Positions 23,119-31,403 of a stretch of 39,637 nucleotides of DNA are shown here, in pieces (position 1 is the first letter of the stretch; every line of letters starts with the position of its first letter). A program made the position numbers and the translations under genes. Source of the DNA: Gemmatimonadota bacterium (GTDB lineage Bacteria > Gemmatimonadota > Gemmatimonadetes > Longimicrobiales > Gaopeijiaceae); NCBI GenBank assembly GCA_002718595.1, contig PBFD01000007.1, positions 27,845 through 67,481 of the forward strand, read 5' to 3'. The notes under the pieces were generated by a model. The model did no database searches, had not been told where the DNA came from, and saw nothing but the letters and a program-made list of their open reading frames with translations.

Positions 23119-24621
23119 TCAATCCTCGCTATTTTCGAGCATCGATACTGCTCTTAAAAGGGCCCTGGCTTTGTTGACCGTTTCATCGAACTCCCTTCTA
23201 GGTTCAGAATCGGCCACAATACCAGCACCTGCTTGAACAAAAGCCCTTCCCTCGCTGACTAAAACCGTCCTGATAGTAATGGCAAGATCCATCGACAAAC
23301 TTCCCCAACCAAAGTAACCGACAGCTCCAGCATAAGGCCCTCTCGCAAGCGGCTCTAGTTCGTCAATAATTTCCATAGCTCTGACCTTGGGAGCGCCAGA
23401 GACTGTTCCAGCTGGGAAACAGGCCTTGAAGACGTCCATGGCACAAAGCTCCTCAGCTAAATTTCCTTCCACCTGACTCACCAAATGCATGACATGAGAA
23501 TACATTTCTACCACCATCAAATCAGTCACTTTGACAGACCCATACTCCGCTATTCTCCCTATATCATTCCTTCCTAAATCCACAAGCATGCGATGTTCAG
23601 CCAGTTCCTTTGCATCCCGCCTTAAATCCAATTCAAAATCCATATCTTCTTTTGGATTTTTACCCCGAGGGCGTGTTCCAGCAATTGGTCTGACCGTTAC
23701 CTTGTCGTCCCTAAGGCGCACGAGAACTTCTGGTGAGCTTCCCACTAGGGAAAAATCTTCCATTTCCAGTAAGTACATATAAGGAGATGGGTTGAGATTT
23801 CTTAGCACACTATAGAGGTCAAATGGAGTCCCCGTTATTGTCATAGAAAATCGTTGGCTCAGGACAACCTGGAAGACATCCCCAGCAGTTATATATTCTC
23901 TTATCTTTAGGACATTTTCTTCGAAAACACTCTGTTCCACAGTACTGGAGAATTCTGGATCTTTAGATGGTTCCAGTCCTGGATTTACAACAGCAGAATT
24001 GGTATCAGACTTTATAGAGTCGATTAATCCAGTGATTTTCTTCGCTGCTGCATCATATCTGTACCTAAGCTCTTCTTCATCCAATTCCATATCTACTTCT
24101 ACAGATGCGATGGCCATTGCAGAACCAGCCATATTATCCACTGCTAGGACAACATCCATAAAGGCAAATAAACCATCTGGCAGATTTAAGTCGTCCTCTG
24201 GTTGGTTCGGTAATTCTTCGATCATCCGAACGACATCGTATCCGAAATATCCCACAGCACCGCCCCAAAATTTGGGCAAATCATACGATGATACCGGACG
24301 ACGTTGCTCCAATCGATTACTTAAATCTTGGAGAGGATCATTCGTTTGCACTAGTTCCCAAGAAGTCCCGGGCGTCCAAATTTCAACAACCCCTCGACTC
24401 AATCGCCAAATTTGAGAAGGTTTAGTTCCTAGAAATGTATACTGAGACCATTGATCACCACCAACCACAGATTCAAAAAGGAAACTAAAGGGCGCACATC
24501 GAATTTTTGAATAGGCTATTACGGGATCGTCACCATCAAGCGAGAACTCTTCCCATATCGGAAGAACTCCCCTGTCAGTCACTTGGGTTAGAAATTCTTT
24601 GAAGCTAGGTTTGTTTGTCAT
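23119..24621 (-). CDS. trpE: Anthranilate synthase component I
   Basis: 500 residues. It makes anthranilate from chorismate in tryptophan synthesis, using ammonia delivered by a TrpG glutaminase that is not encoded next to it here. Conserved blocks: FLFESVVGG near the N-terminus (the LLES-type tryptophan feedback site), GDVFQVVLSQRF, SPEVLVRL, IAGTRPRG, EHRMLVDLGRNDIGR, FPAGTVSGAPKVRAMEII and GPYAGAVGYFGW. The intact feedback element argues for allosteric control by Trp. Only 49 bases separate it from divergent hyuA, so there is no room for a classic trp leader peptide. Aminodeoxychorismate synthase (PabB) is less likely given the length and feedback motif. Confidence 0.94.
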   Translation of the reverse strand: MTNKPSFKEFLTQVTDRGVLPIWEEFSLDGDDPVIAYSKIRCAPFSFLFESVVGGDQWSQYTFLGTKPSQIWRLSRGVVEIWTPGTSWELVQTNDPLQDLSNRLEQRRPVSSYDLPKFWGGAVGYFGYDVVRMIEELPNQPEDDLNLPDGLFAFMDVVLAVDNMAGSAMAIASVEVDMELDEEELRYRYDAAAKKITGLIDSIKSDTNSAVVNPGLEPSKDPEFSSTVEQSVFEENVLKIREYITAGDVFQVVLSQRFSMTITGTPFDLYSVLRNLNPSPYMYLLEMEDFSLVGSSPEVLVRLRDDKVTVRPIAGTRPRGKNPKEDMDFELDLRRDAKELAEHRMLVDLGRNDIGRIAEYGSVKVTDLMVVEMYSHVMHLVSQVEGNLAEELCAMDVFKACFPAGTVSGAPKVRAMEIIDELEPLARGPYAGAVGYFGWGSLSMDLAITIRTVLVSEGRAFVQAGAGIVADSEPRREFDETVNKARALLRAVSMLENSED

Positions 24622-24631
24622 CTGACCAGTC

Positions 24632-24645
24632 TATCACTATTGATA
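24632..24645. promoter_or_regulatory. Palindrome between divergent trpE and hyuA
   Basis: TATCA-CTAT-TGATA is a perfect 5+5 base palindrome with a 4-base centre, lying in the middle of the 49-base spacer (24622-24670). Promoters for both genes must overlap this spacer or run into the coding regions, so a regulator bound here could affect both. A match of this size can also occur by chance. Confidence 0.3.
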
Positions 24646-24670
24646 AACGTCCTTCAAGGGACAGAAACAT

Positions 24671-26659
24671 ATGAGTACAGAAAAAAAGGGAAAGATCTCA
24701 CGGATAATTTCCGTTGATACTGGGGGTACTTTTACAGACTTTCTCCTTTTTCAGAATAACCAATTGCGCACCCTAAAGATACCATCGACACCGGGTGATC
24801 CAGCCGAAGCGGTCTTGCAGGGTATAAACAGTCTATTCACAAAGACTACGAACGACTACAGTCTTCTCCACGGTTCCACTGTCTCGACCAACACCATGCT
24901 AGAACGTACTGGTGCCAGAGTAAAGCTGATTACGAACTCAGGCTTCGAAGATATAATTGAAATAGGCAGGCAAAATCGACCGCAACTATACGAGCTTGTT
25001 GGTCATCGGCTACCTCCTATAGTCGCTAGAAGTGATAGGAAAGGCATTCGTGGACGGATGGGGCCAACCGGAGAGGTGATCCAACATTTAAATTCTGATG
25101 AGATAAAAGAACTCCTTGATTACCTAAAAGACGCAGAATCGATTGCTATCGTTTTCTTACATTCCTATGCCAACCCTGAGCACGAAGACAAAATTGAAGG
25201 AAGTGTGTCTTCTCTGGGCATATCTATTTCTACCTCCTCTAAATTACTGCCTGAATACAGAGAGTATGAGCGCACGTCAACAACAGTTACAAACGCCTAT
25301 GTTGCTCCAAAAATGGCCAAGTACCTTGCTCGTCTAGAGTCTGAATCAGGTGCCCAAAGAATAAATTTGATGGGATCCAATGGTGGTTCCTTACCGATAC
25401 GGAGAGGGACCCTAGAACCAGTTCACACATTACTTTCTGGACCAGCTGGAGGTGTAGTTGGAGCTCTTGCCTGGAGCAAGAGGGGAGGCGATGACCATAT
25501 CATTTCCTTTGATATGGGCGGCACCTCTACCGATGTTTCTTTATGTCCAGGTATTCCAACCCATACAACAGAATTCGAAATTGCTGGACAAGCAGTAGCT
25601 ATTCCTGTGATTGACATCCATACCGTTGGATCAGGAGGCGGTTCTTTGGCAAGGATAGACCCAGGTGGGGCACTTAGAGTCGGACCACAATCAGCTGGAG
25701 CAGATCCTGGACCTATTTGCTATGGTAAGGGTGGGAAAGGAGTCACTGTAACCGATGCACACGTCTGGCTAGGGCACCTTCCTGTAGATGGTTTGCTAGA
25801 TGGATCTACTTCATTAGAGCGAGCGTCGATTGAACCACACTTGCAACAAATCGCAAATTCCTTAGGCTGTGGGCTCGAAGAGGCAGCTGATGGAATACTG
25901 AAGATCGCTGATTCTACAATGGAACGTGCCTTGAGAGTAATCTCCGTGGAAAAGGGCTATGATCCTGCAGAATTCTCCTTAGTCGCTTTTGGGGGGGCGG
26001 GCGGACTCCATGCCGCTAGCCTTTCTGAAAAACTGGGCACTGCTAAAGCCATAATTCCCCCTCTTCCTGGTCTTTTATCTGCCTATGGCATCCTTTCGGC
26101 TGATATAACTCGTGAAACATCTAGAACTGTATTGACATCCTCTGACAGAGTCGGGGCACAGGAGGATATGGAAGCTATTTTTCTGGAACTCGAAGAAACC
26201 ATCATAAATGAGATGGTCTCCGAAGGAATCGACAAAGAAGGACTCATTCTGAAGCGTTGGGTGGAAGCACGATACGAAGGCCAGAGCTTTGAATTGCGCG
26301 TTCCTGCAGAATCTTGGGACTCGTGTTTCCACGCTTTGCATGAGGAACGTTATGGGTATCAACACTCCAACAGACCCGTAATAGCTGTCACCCTAAGATC
26401 AGTTGTTTCAGCACCTGGTCCTGAGTTTGAAACGAAGCAATTGGAAAGTTCTGACACTCCGCCCAAGAGTAGCTCTACAGTAGTCTTCTTGGATGGACAA
26501 TGGAGGGAAGTCAAAAGATTTCAGCGAACTGATCTCTACCCTGGATACGATCTCCTCGGACCATTGGTAATCACAGAGTATAGCTCTACCACCTGGATCC
26601 CACCTCGTTGCAGTGTGAAAGTTGACCGATGGGGAAACCTACACCTGACTAGGGACTAA
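24671..26659 (+). CDS. hyuA: Hydantoinase/oxoprolinase family subunit A (HyuA-like)
   Basis: 662 residues with AAGGGA before the ATG. N-terminal ATPase-type domain: DTGGTFTDFLLF, GSTVSTNTMLERTGA and FEDIIEIGRQNRP. The central domain has SGPAGGVVGALAW, SFDMGGTSTDVSL, HTVGSGGGSLARID, and SAGADPGPICYGKGG; the C-terminal part is complete. HyuA works with HyuB in ATP-dependent opening of 5-oxoproline, N-methylhydantoin or related rings (the same fold serves acetone carboxylase beta subunits). No hyuB follows; instead the stop overlaps the next start (TAATG) of an unknown lipoprotein, and a BtuFCD-type importer continues the operon. Substrate therefore is open. Confidence 0.9.
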   Translation: MSTEKKGKISRIISVDTGGTFTDFLLFQNNQLRTLKIPSTPGDPAEAVLQGINSLFTKTTNDYSLLHGSTVSTNTMLERTGARVKLITNSGFEDIIEIGRQNRPQLYELVGHRLPPIVARSDRKGIRGRMGPTGEVIQHLNSDEIKELLDYLKDAESIAIVFLHSYANPEHEDKIEGSVSSLGISISTSSKLLPEYREYERTSTTVTNAYVAPKMAKYLARLESESGAQRINLMGSNGGSLPIRRGTLEPVHTLLSGPAGGVVGALAWSKRGGDDHIISFDMGGTSTDVSLCPGIPTHTTEFEIAGQAVAIPVIDIHTVGSGGGSLARIDPGGALRVGPQSAGADPGPICYGKGGKGVTVTDAHVWLGHLPVDGLLDGSTSLERASIEPHLQQIANSLGCGLEEAADGILKIADSTMERALRVISVEKGYDPAEFSLVAFGGAGGLHAASLSEKLGTAKAIIPPLPGLLSAYGILSADITRETSRTVLTSSDRVGAQEDMEAIFLELEETIINEMVSEGIDKEGLILKRWVEARYEGQSFELRVPAESWDSCFHALHEERYGYQHSNRPVIAVTLRSVVSAPGPEFETKQLESSDTPPKSSSTVVFLDGQWREVKRFQRTDLYPGYDLLGPLVITEYSSTTWIPPRCSVKVDRWGNLHLTRD

Positions 26660-27735
26660 TGAACCGTTTCAAGCAACGTCACAGTTTTAGTTACCTTCGC
26701 AAAACATCATTATCCCCCAAATTTAGAATACTTTCCCCCGGCATCCTTACGCTTTTTTGTGGCACCGTAGGAATCTTCACCTCCTGCGAAGCTGTTCAAT
26801 GGGGGGGCATCGAAATAAGTGTGGAAGCCCCTGAGAAACTTCCTGTAGAAGACACCGTTGGCATCCATTCGATAGCAAACTCAGATCGACCTATCCTAAC
26901 AGGACGCACCTTCTTGTATCTAGGATCAAAGGCAGGAGATGAAGGCTCTCTCATTCCTATAGTAGAAATTCTCCCCAATGGATTCCTATCCACTCCCTCC
27001 AACAGCTATAAGGAAAGATCAAAGGAGTTTGCTAAACATTACTTTGAATTGGGATCTCAATTCTCTCTTTTTTCAAATGGTCACAAAATTGGAACACTAA
27101 CAACCACCCATAACCAATTAAATGCAAATTACTGCCACGCAAGGCCAGAAGCCAAAGGAATTGTCCGGTTGGCACCTGGTGTTGATGAAGCCGAATCTTT
27201 CTTGGCTCTTGCTCAAGAATTTTCAACTAGCAATGATGTTCGAGACTATCGTCCCGTCATTCAAACCAGAGCCTTGAGGCAAGCCTCAATCGATATGATT
27301 ATAGACGTAATTCCTTCTGTTGGAGCAACTTGGCCATCATCGGTCCTCGAAAGTCGTCAAGCACTCAATTTCTTTAGGTTGAGAGAGGATCAAACACCCA
27401 CTATAATAGCCACGTTCACCAAGAATGGGTCCCTGGAAATAAGCCCCGCTTCTGAAGGAATGTATTCCATTCTTCTCATCGGATCGAATAGCGATGGAGT
27501 GGGCTACAAGCCCACTTACGTCGACTATCGGCCAGCCGTTCCAGAAGGTAAAGCAGCTGGACGTTATTTCGATCACTTAGACCTAAACGGAGATGGAATA
27601 TCCGAAATCATTTTGGAGGTAATGGGAGAAACTTCCAAATGGATTTCTGTTCTAGGCAACACGGGAGATACCTGGAACAGAATGTACATCGACTCATGTG
27701 GGCCTTTCGATACTTCACAGAACGAAATATCCTGA
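26659..27735 (+). CDS. Predicted lipoprotein of unknown function
   Basis: 358 residues. A basic N-region is followed by a hydrophobic stretch and TSC (Cys43), which would make a lipobox, although the -3 residue is Phe and the n-region is long; an internal start is possible. No domain is recognised. Visible features are a central block with NANYCHARPEAKG, and a C-terminal segment HLDLNGDGISEIILEVMG that resembles a FG-GAP/EF-type D-x-N-G-D-G calcium loop, then a last pair of aromatic strands. It starts inside the hyuA stop codon (TAATG) and ends three bases before btuF, so it is probably produced with the import system as an envelope partner. Confidence 0.72.
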   Translation: MNRFKQRHSFSYLRKTSLSPKFRILSPGILTLFCGTVGIFTSCEAVQWGGIEISVEAPEKLPVEDTVGIHSIANSDRPILTGRTFLYLGSKAGDEGSLIPIVEILPNGFLSTPSNSYKERSKEFAKHYFELGSQFSLFSNGHKIGTLTTTHNQLNANYCHARPEAKGIVRLAPGVDEAESFLALAQEFSTSNDVRDYRPVIQTRALRQASIDMIIDVIPSVGATWPSSVLESRQALNFFRLREDQTPTIIATFTKNGSLEISPASEGMYSILLIGSNSDGVGYKPTYVDYRPAVPEGKAAGRYFDHLDLNGDGISEIILEVMGETSKWISVLGNTGDTWNRMYIDSCGPFDTSQNEIS

Positions 27736-27738
27736 ACG

Positions 27739-28644
27739 ATGCTAAATTTTGGAGCCTTTCGTCTACACTTACCCCTGGCAGTCCTGACTATTTGCTTTGG
27801 ATGTGAATCTCCAAAAAATAATAGTGCTAGTGGTCACTTTGGGTATACACTCGTATCTACCTCTCAAGCTTACCCAATCCAAGTCACTGATTATGAAAAC
27901 AAAACGCATACATTTTCAAAATCACCGACCCGAATTATATCTCTAGTTCCTTCAGCTACAGAAACCCTCTTGGCTATGGATGCTGGAAATAGTTTAATAG
28001 CAAGAACAGATTTTGATGATGCGCTAGAAATCATCGACTTACCATCGGTAGGAACAGGTCTGAATCCTGATTTAGAAATACTACTTTCTTTGCGTCCAGA
28101 TTTAGTAATTGGATTTGCAGGAAATTCTGATCCATCAATAAAAAGACACCTGGAGAACGCTGGGGTCACTGGTTTCATGATCCGACCAGATAAGCTGGAC
28201 GACGCAAGAGAGATTATTAAAAAACTAAGCATAATCACTGACAGGGTACCCCTAGGAGACTCAATAGTGTTGAGTATAAATACCTCCCTAGAAGCGGTTA
28301 AGCTAAAAGTGGCAAATAAAGCTAAACCTAAGGTAGCTTATATACTGGGTGGTGAACCACCATGGGTCTCTGGTCCCGACACATATATACATCAACTGAT
28401 AGTAGCAGGCGGTGGCTACAACATTTTTGAAGACCTGGAACACCAATATGTACCAGTAAGCCTGGAAGAGTTCTATATTAGACCACTGGATCTAATCTTA
28501 TCAACAGAAAACACACTACTGTCAGACAACCTGCAAAACATTGAAGTTGCAACACTCTCACCTTCCATTGAAATACCTGGCCCGAATTTAGGACAAGCGG
28601 TTGTTGAGATTGCTAAAGTCCTTCACCCTGAGGTGTTTCGATGA
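27739..28644 (+). CDS. btuF: ABC transporter substrate-binding lipoprotein, BtuF/FhuD class
   Basis: 301 residues. The leader ends ICFGC (Cys at about 23), a lipobox, as expected for an anchored binding protein. The class III binding-protein start RIISLVPSATETLLAM is the BtuF-like hallmark, followed by NPDLEILLSLRPDLVIG and a long connecting helix. BtuF-like proteins capture cobalamin, and relatives bind Fe-siderophores or heme, so the ligand is not certain; the SLVPSATE wording favours a corrinoid. Its last four bases overlap the permease start (ATGA). No corrinoid riboswitch was noticed upstream of the operon. Confidence 0.85.
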   Translation: MLNFGAFRLHLPLAVLTICFGCESPKNNSASGHFGYTLVSTSQAYPIQVTDYENKTHTFSKSPTRIISLVPSATETLLAMDAGNSLIARTDFDDALEIIDLPSVGTGLNPDLEILLSLRPDLVIGFAGNSDPSIKRHLENAGVTGFMIRPDKLDDAREIIKKLSIITDRVPLGDSIVLSINTSLEAVKLKVANKAKPKVAYILGGEPPWVSGPDTYIHQLIVAGGGYNIFEDLEHQYVPVSLEEFYIRPLDLILSTENTLLSDNLQNIEVATLSPSIEIPGPNLGQAVVEIAKVLHPEVFR

Positions 28645-29639
28645 AACCCTTGGTATACGGATTAATCTTCTTTACTGCTTTGGTGGTAGCAACTGGACTA
28701 AGTATATGGCTAGGTCCAGTAGATTTAACATCAGCACAAATATTGGAAACCCTCAGAGGAGAAGGGCCTCCTGAAAACCTTTACATTGTCAGGGAAATTC
28801 GTGGTCCTAGGACGATACTAGCAATCATGGTAGGTGGTGGGTTAGCATTAGCTGGTGCTGTATTTCAGGCTTTGCTGAGAAATCCTCTGGCAGAACCATA
28901 CATCCTGGGTATTTCTAGTGGGGCCGCCACAGGAGCAGTGTTGGTCCTTTCCCTTGGGTTAGTGGCCTCACAAGCATGGACCCTTCCAGCAGCAGCTTTT
29001 ATAGGATCCCTCTTAGCAATATCCATTGTATTAGCCGTTTCTTCCAACCACAGCCAGAAGATAGATGTTCGGGTTCTTTTATTGGCTGGAGTGGTGACTG
29101 GCGCATTCTTTTCTGCGTGTATTTCGCTGATTTTGACACTCTCAGACGCTCCTAACCTTAGAAGCGCTGTCCTATGGATGATGGGAAGCCTTTCAGGGGC
29201 AGAGTGGTCAACAGTAACAGTGGTAAGCGTGTACACCTTCCCCTGTGTAATCATCCTCCTTGGCTTAGCGAGACCCTTAAATCTTCTAACTATTGGTGAA
29301 GACACAGCAAATTATCTCGGAGTAAAAGTAGAACGCGTGAAGCTGACGGGATACATCGTTGCATCACTCATGACCGCTGCGGGTGTAGCAGCAACTGGCA
29401 TAATCGGATTTGTCGGGCTTATCGTGCCCCACGGGATCAGACTACTTATTGGTAATGACTATCGCTTCCTACTTCCTCTCTGTTTCCTTTGCGGCGCCAC
29501 CTTCCTCACTCTCGCAGACACCTTGTCTCGCATCCTAATTTCACCTGCCGAAATTCCAGTAGGAGTTGTAACAGCTCTCTTTGGAGTTCCAGCATTCTTG
29601 TGGCTACTGCGTCGGAACATGAAAACGGGACGCTCATGA
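28641..29639 (+). CDS. btuC: ABC transporter permease, FecCD/BtuC family
   Basis: 332 residues with about ten membrane helices. Family marks: REIRGPRTILAIMVGGGLALAG, FQALLRNPLAEPYILGISSGA, and GIIGFVGLIVPHGIRLLIG (the cytoplasmic coupling region that contacts the ATPase). It forms the channel for cobalamin, siderophore or heme import as a homodimer. It overlaps both neighbours by four bases (ATGA at each side), so binding protein, permease and ATPase are translated as a block. Confidence 0.92.
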   Translation: MKPLVYGLIFFTALVVATGLSIWLGPVDLTSAQILETLRGEGPPENLYIVREIRGPRTILAIMVGGGLALAGAVFQALLRNPLAEPYILGISSGAATGAVLVLSLGLVASQAWTLPAAAFIGSLLAISIVLAVSSNHSQKIDVRVLLLAGVVTGAFFSACISLILTLSDAPNLRSAVLWMMGSLSGAEWSTVTVVSVYTFPCVIILLGLARPLNLLTIGEDTANYLGVKVERVKLTGYIVASLMTAAGVAATGIIGFVGLIVPHGIRLLIGNDYRFLLPLCFLCGATFLTLADTLSRILISPAEIPVGVVTALFGVPAFLWLLRRNMKTGRS

Positions 29640-30484
29640 TTAACCAAGTAACCAAAGTCCAAACTTCTAACCTTACCGTGCACTACCCTAACTCTGAAAA
29701 ACCTGCATTGGATAGTGTGACGATGACAGTTCTCCAATCCTCTTTTTATACAATTTTAGGACCAAACGGATCAGGAAAGTCCAGCTTACTAAAAGCAATA
29801 ATGGGATTAGTGAAACCTAGGACTGGCAACGTATCTATAAATGGACTGTCGCTCTCTCACTGGACTCGGCCAGCATTGGCCAAAGAAGTCGCTGTAGTCC
29901 CACAGTCGGAAACATTCGCTTTCCCGCTGACTGTCAGAGAACTGGTAGCCATGGGCCGCTATCCCTATTTACGCTCTTTCCAATCTGAAACCATCGTGGA
30001 TCAAAAAGCTATCTCGGCATCCTTAAAAAATTGTGATATAGAGCATTTAGTAAATCGACAGTTGTCTACACTCTCTGGAGGGGAACTACAAAGGGTACGT
30101 ATAGCTAGATCCTTAGCTCAAGAGCCAGAAATCCTGATACTAGATGAACCCACTGCAAATCTGGACGTCAGATATGAAATGTCCATCTTCAACCTACTAA
30201 AAACGCTGACTGTTGAAGGTATGACCATAATCTTGATTACACATCACCTCAACCTTGCCTCAGAGTTCTCCGACCACCTCCTATTACTGAGTCAAGGAAA
30301 GGTTGTCGCTACAGGGACACCTAAAGAAGTACTTAGTGAATCCAAACTGAGAGACGCTTACGAATGGCCCATAGAGGTCGCAACCAATCCTGCTATAGGG
30401 GGGCCTCAGATTCGCCCACTGTCCACAGTCCCTAAAGTTCCCCATAGAGGACCTGGTAACTCTCAAACCGACTCCCAAGAATAG
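29636..30484 (+). CDS. btuD: ABC transporter ATP-binding protein, BtuD/FecE family
   Basis: 282 residues from ATG 29636, chosen for its ATGA overlap with the permease stop; the frame is open further upstream, but that part is out-of-frame permease sequence. Walker A GPNGSGKSS, Q-loop in VVPQSETFAFPLTVREL, signature LSGGELQRVRIA, Walker B EILILDEPTANLD and switch histidine ITHHLNL are all intact. It powers the importer with BtuC and BtuF. The tail after VATNPAIGG is not conserved in the family and runs 53 bases into the 3' end of rsgA on the other strand. Confidence 0.93.
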   Translation: MINQVTKVQTSNLTVHYPNSEKPALDSVTMTVLQSSFYTILGPNGSGKSSLLKAIMGLVKPRTGNVSINGLSLSHWTRPALAKEVAVVPQSETFAFPLTVRELVAMGRYPYLRSFQSETIVDQKAISASLKNCDIEHLVNRQLSTLSGGELQRVRIARSLAQEPEILILDEPTANLDVRYEMSIFNLLKTLTVEGMTIILITHHLNLASEFSDHLLLLSQGKVVATGTPKEVLSESKLRDAYEWPIEVATNPAIGGPQIRPLSTVPKVPHRGPGNSQTDSQE

Positions 30485-31340
30485 AACCCTTTAACAGAGC
30501 CTGCTTGACAGAACAATCTGGCTCATGAAGATGGCTACAGCTACGAAACTGACAGCCCGAAATATAGGGAATAAAATCAGGAAAACATGAGTCTAGGTCG
30601 TCTCGGGTAATGAGTCCTTTTACTCCAGCATTACTAAACCCAGGGGTATCAGCGAGCCAGCCTCCGTTACTAAATGGAATCAATCTTGACCTGACTGTGG
30701 TGTGGCGACCAGTTCCATGTTTAGCACTAACCTCTGAGGTCTTCAACGAAATATTGGGATCTAAGCAATTGATCAAACTTGATTTACCAACACCTGACTG
30801 ACCCGCCAATGCTGTAATACCACTTTTTGTTTCGTAAGCAAGATGGTCAATCCCTTCCTTAGTTTCCGCACTCGTCCGAATCACGTCATACCCAACCGAT
30901 TTATATATAGTGCTTAGACATTCCATCTCTTTTTTTGTGTCGGCAAGATCTATTTTGTTAATGACTACCACCGGTTTGATGCCCTCTGACTCAGCGAGAA
31001 CTAACATCCTGTCTATGAAATTCTTGCGAGGCTGAGGATCCTTCACTGCAACAACCAAAAGAACTCTGTCGACATTGGCCACTAATACTTTGATTTCAAC
31101 CCCACTGCCACGACTTCTTAGGATAGCATTTTCGCGGGGAAGTATTTTTTCAATAACATAGGAACCATCAGATGTCTCAACCACAGCCACTCTGTCCCCG
31201 ATGACAACCCGATCCCCTACTCGATTTTGGAGTTTTAGTCTTCCCCGCAGATATGCCTCTACTGGACTATCTTCTGGAGAGACCGAGACTTGATAGGCTC
31301 CGCCACCGACTGAATTTACCACTCCAGTCATCCAATCCAA
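30432..31340 (-). CDS. rsgA: Ribosome small-subunit maturation GTPase RsgA
   Basis: 302 residues (ATG 31331 is an alternative, three codons later). Circularly permuted GTPase motifs in the expected order: VVINKIDLAD (G4), GQSGVGKSSLIN (G1), switch/HTTVRS region, and ADTPGFS (G3). An OB-fold precedes, and a zinc knuckle follows (GCQFRSCSHLHEPDC: Cys, Cys, His, Cys). It helps 30S subunit maturation and is a target of (p)ppGpp in other bacteria. The conserved C-terminal helix (FESYQVLYGEL) lies inside the overlap with btuD, which shows that rsgA is not the extended partner. Confidence 0.94.
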   Translation of the reverse strand: MDWMTGVVNSVGGGAYQVSVSPEDSPVEAYLRGRLKLQNRVGDRVVIGDRVAVVETSDGSYVIEKILPRENAILRSRGSGVEIKVLVANVDRVLLVVAVKDPQPRKNFIDRMLVLAESEGIKPVVVINKIDLADTKKEMECLSTIYKSVGYDVIRTSAETKEGIDHLAYETKSGITALAGQSGVGKSSLINCLDPNISLKTSEVSAKHGTGRHTTVRSRLIPFSNGGWLADTPGFSNAGVKGLITRDDLDSCFPDFIPYISGCQFRSCSHLHEPDCSVKQALLKGSILGSRFESYQVLYGEL

Positions 31341-31403
31341 AACTTAGAATGACTCCCTATTCAAGGAGCTCTCACACTAAAAAGAATGACCAAAAAAGAA
31401 AAA

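Noticed and set aside
29489-29635. Extended N-terminus of the ABC ATPase frame
   Set aside because: The extra 49 codons overlap the permease gene in another frame and have Arg/Ser/His-rich composition; the ATGA-coupled start at 29636 fits the family length.
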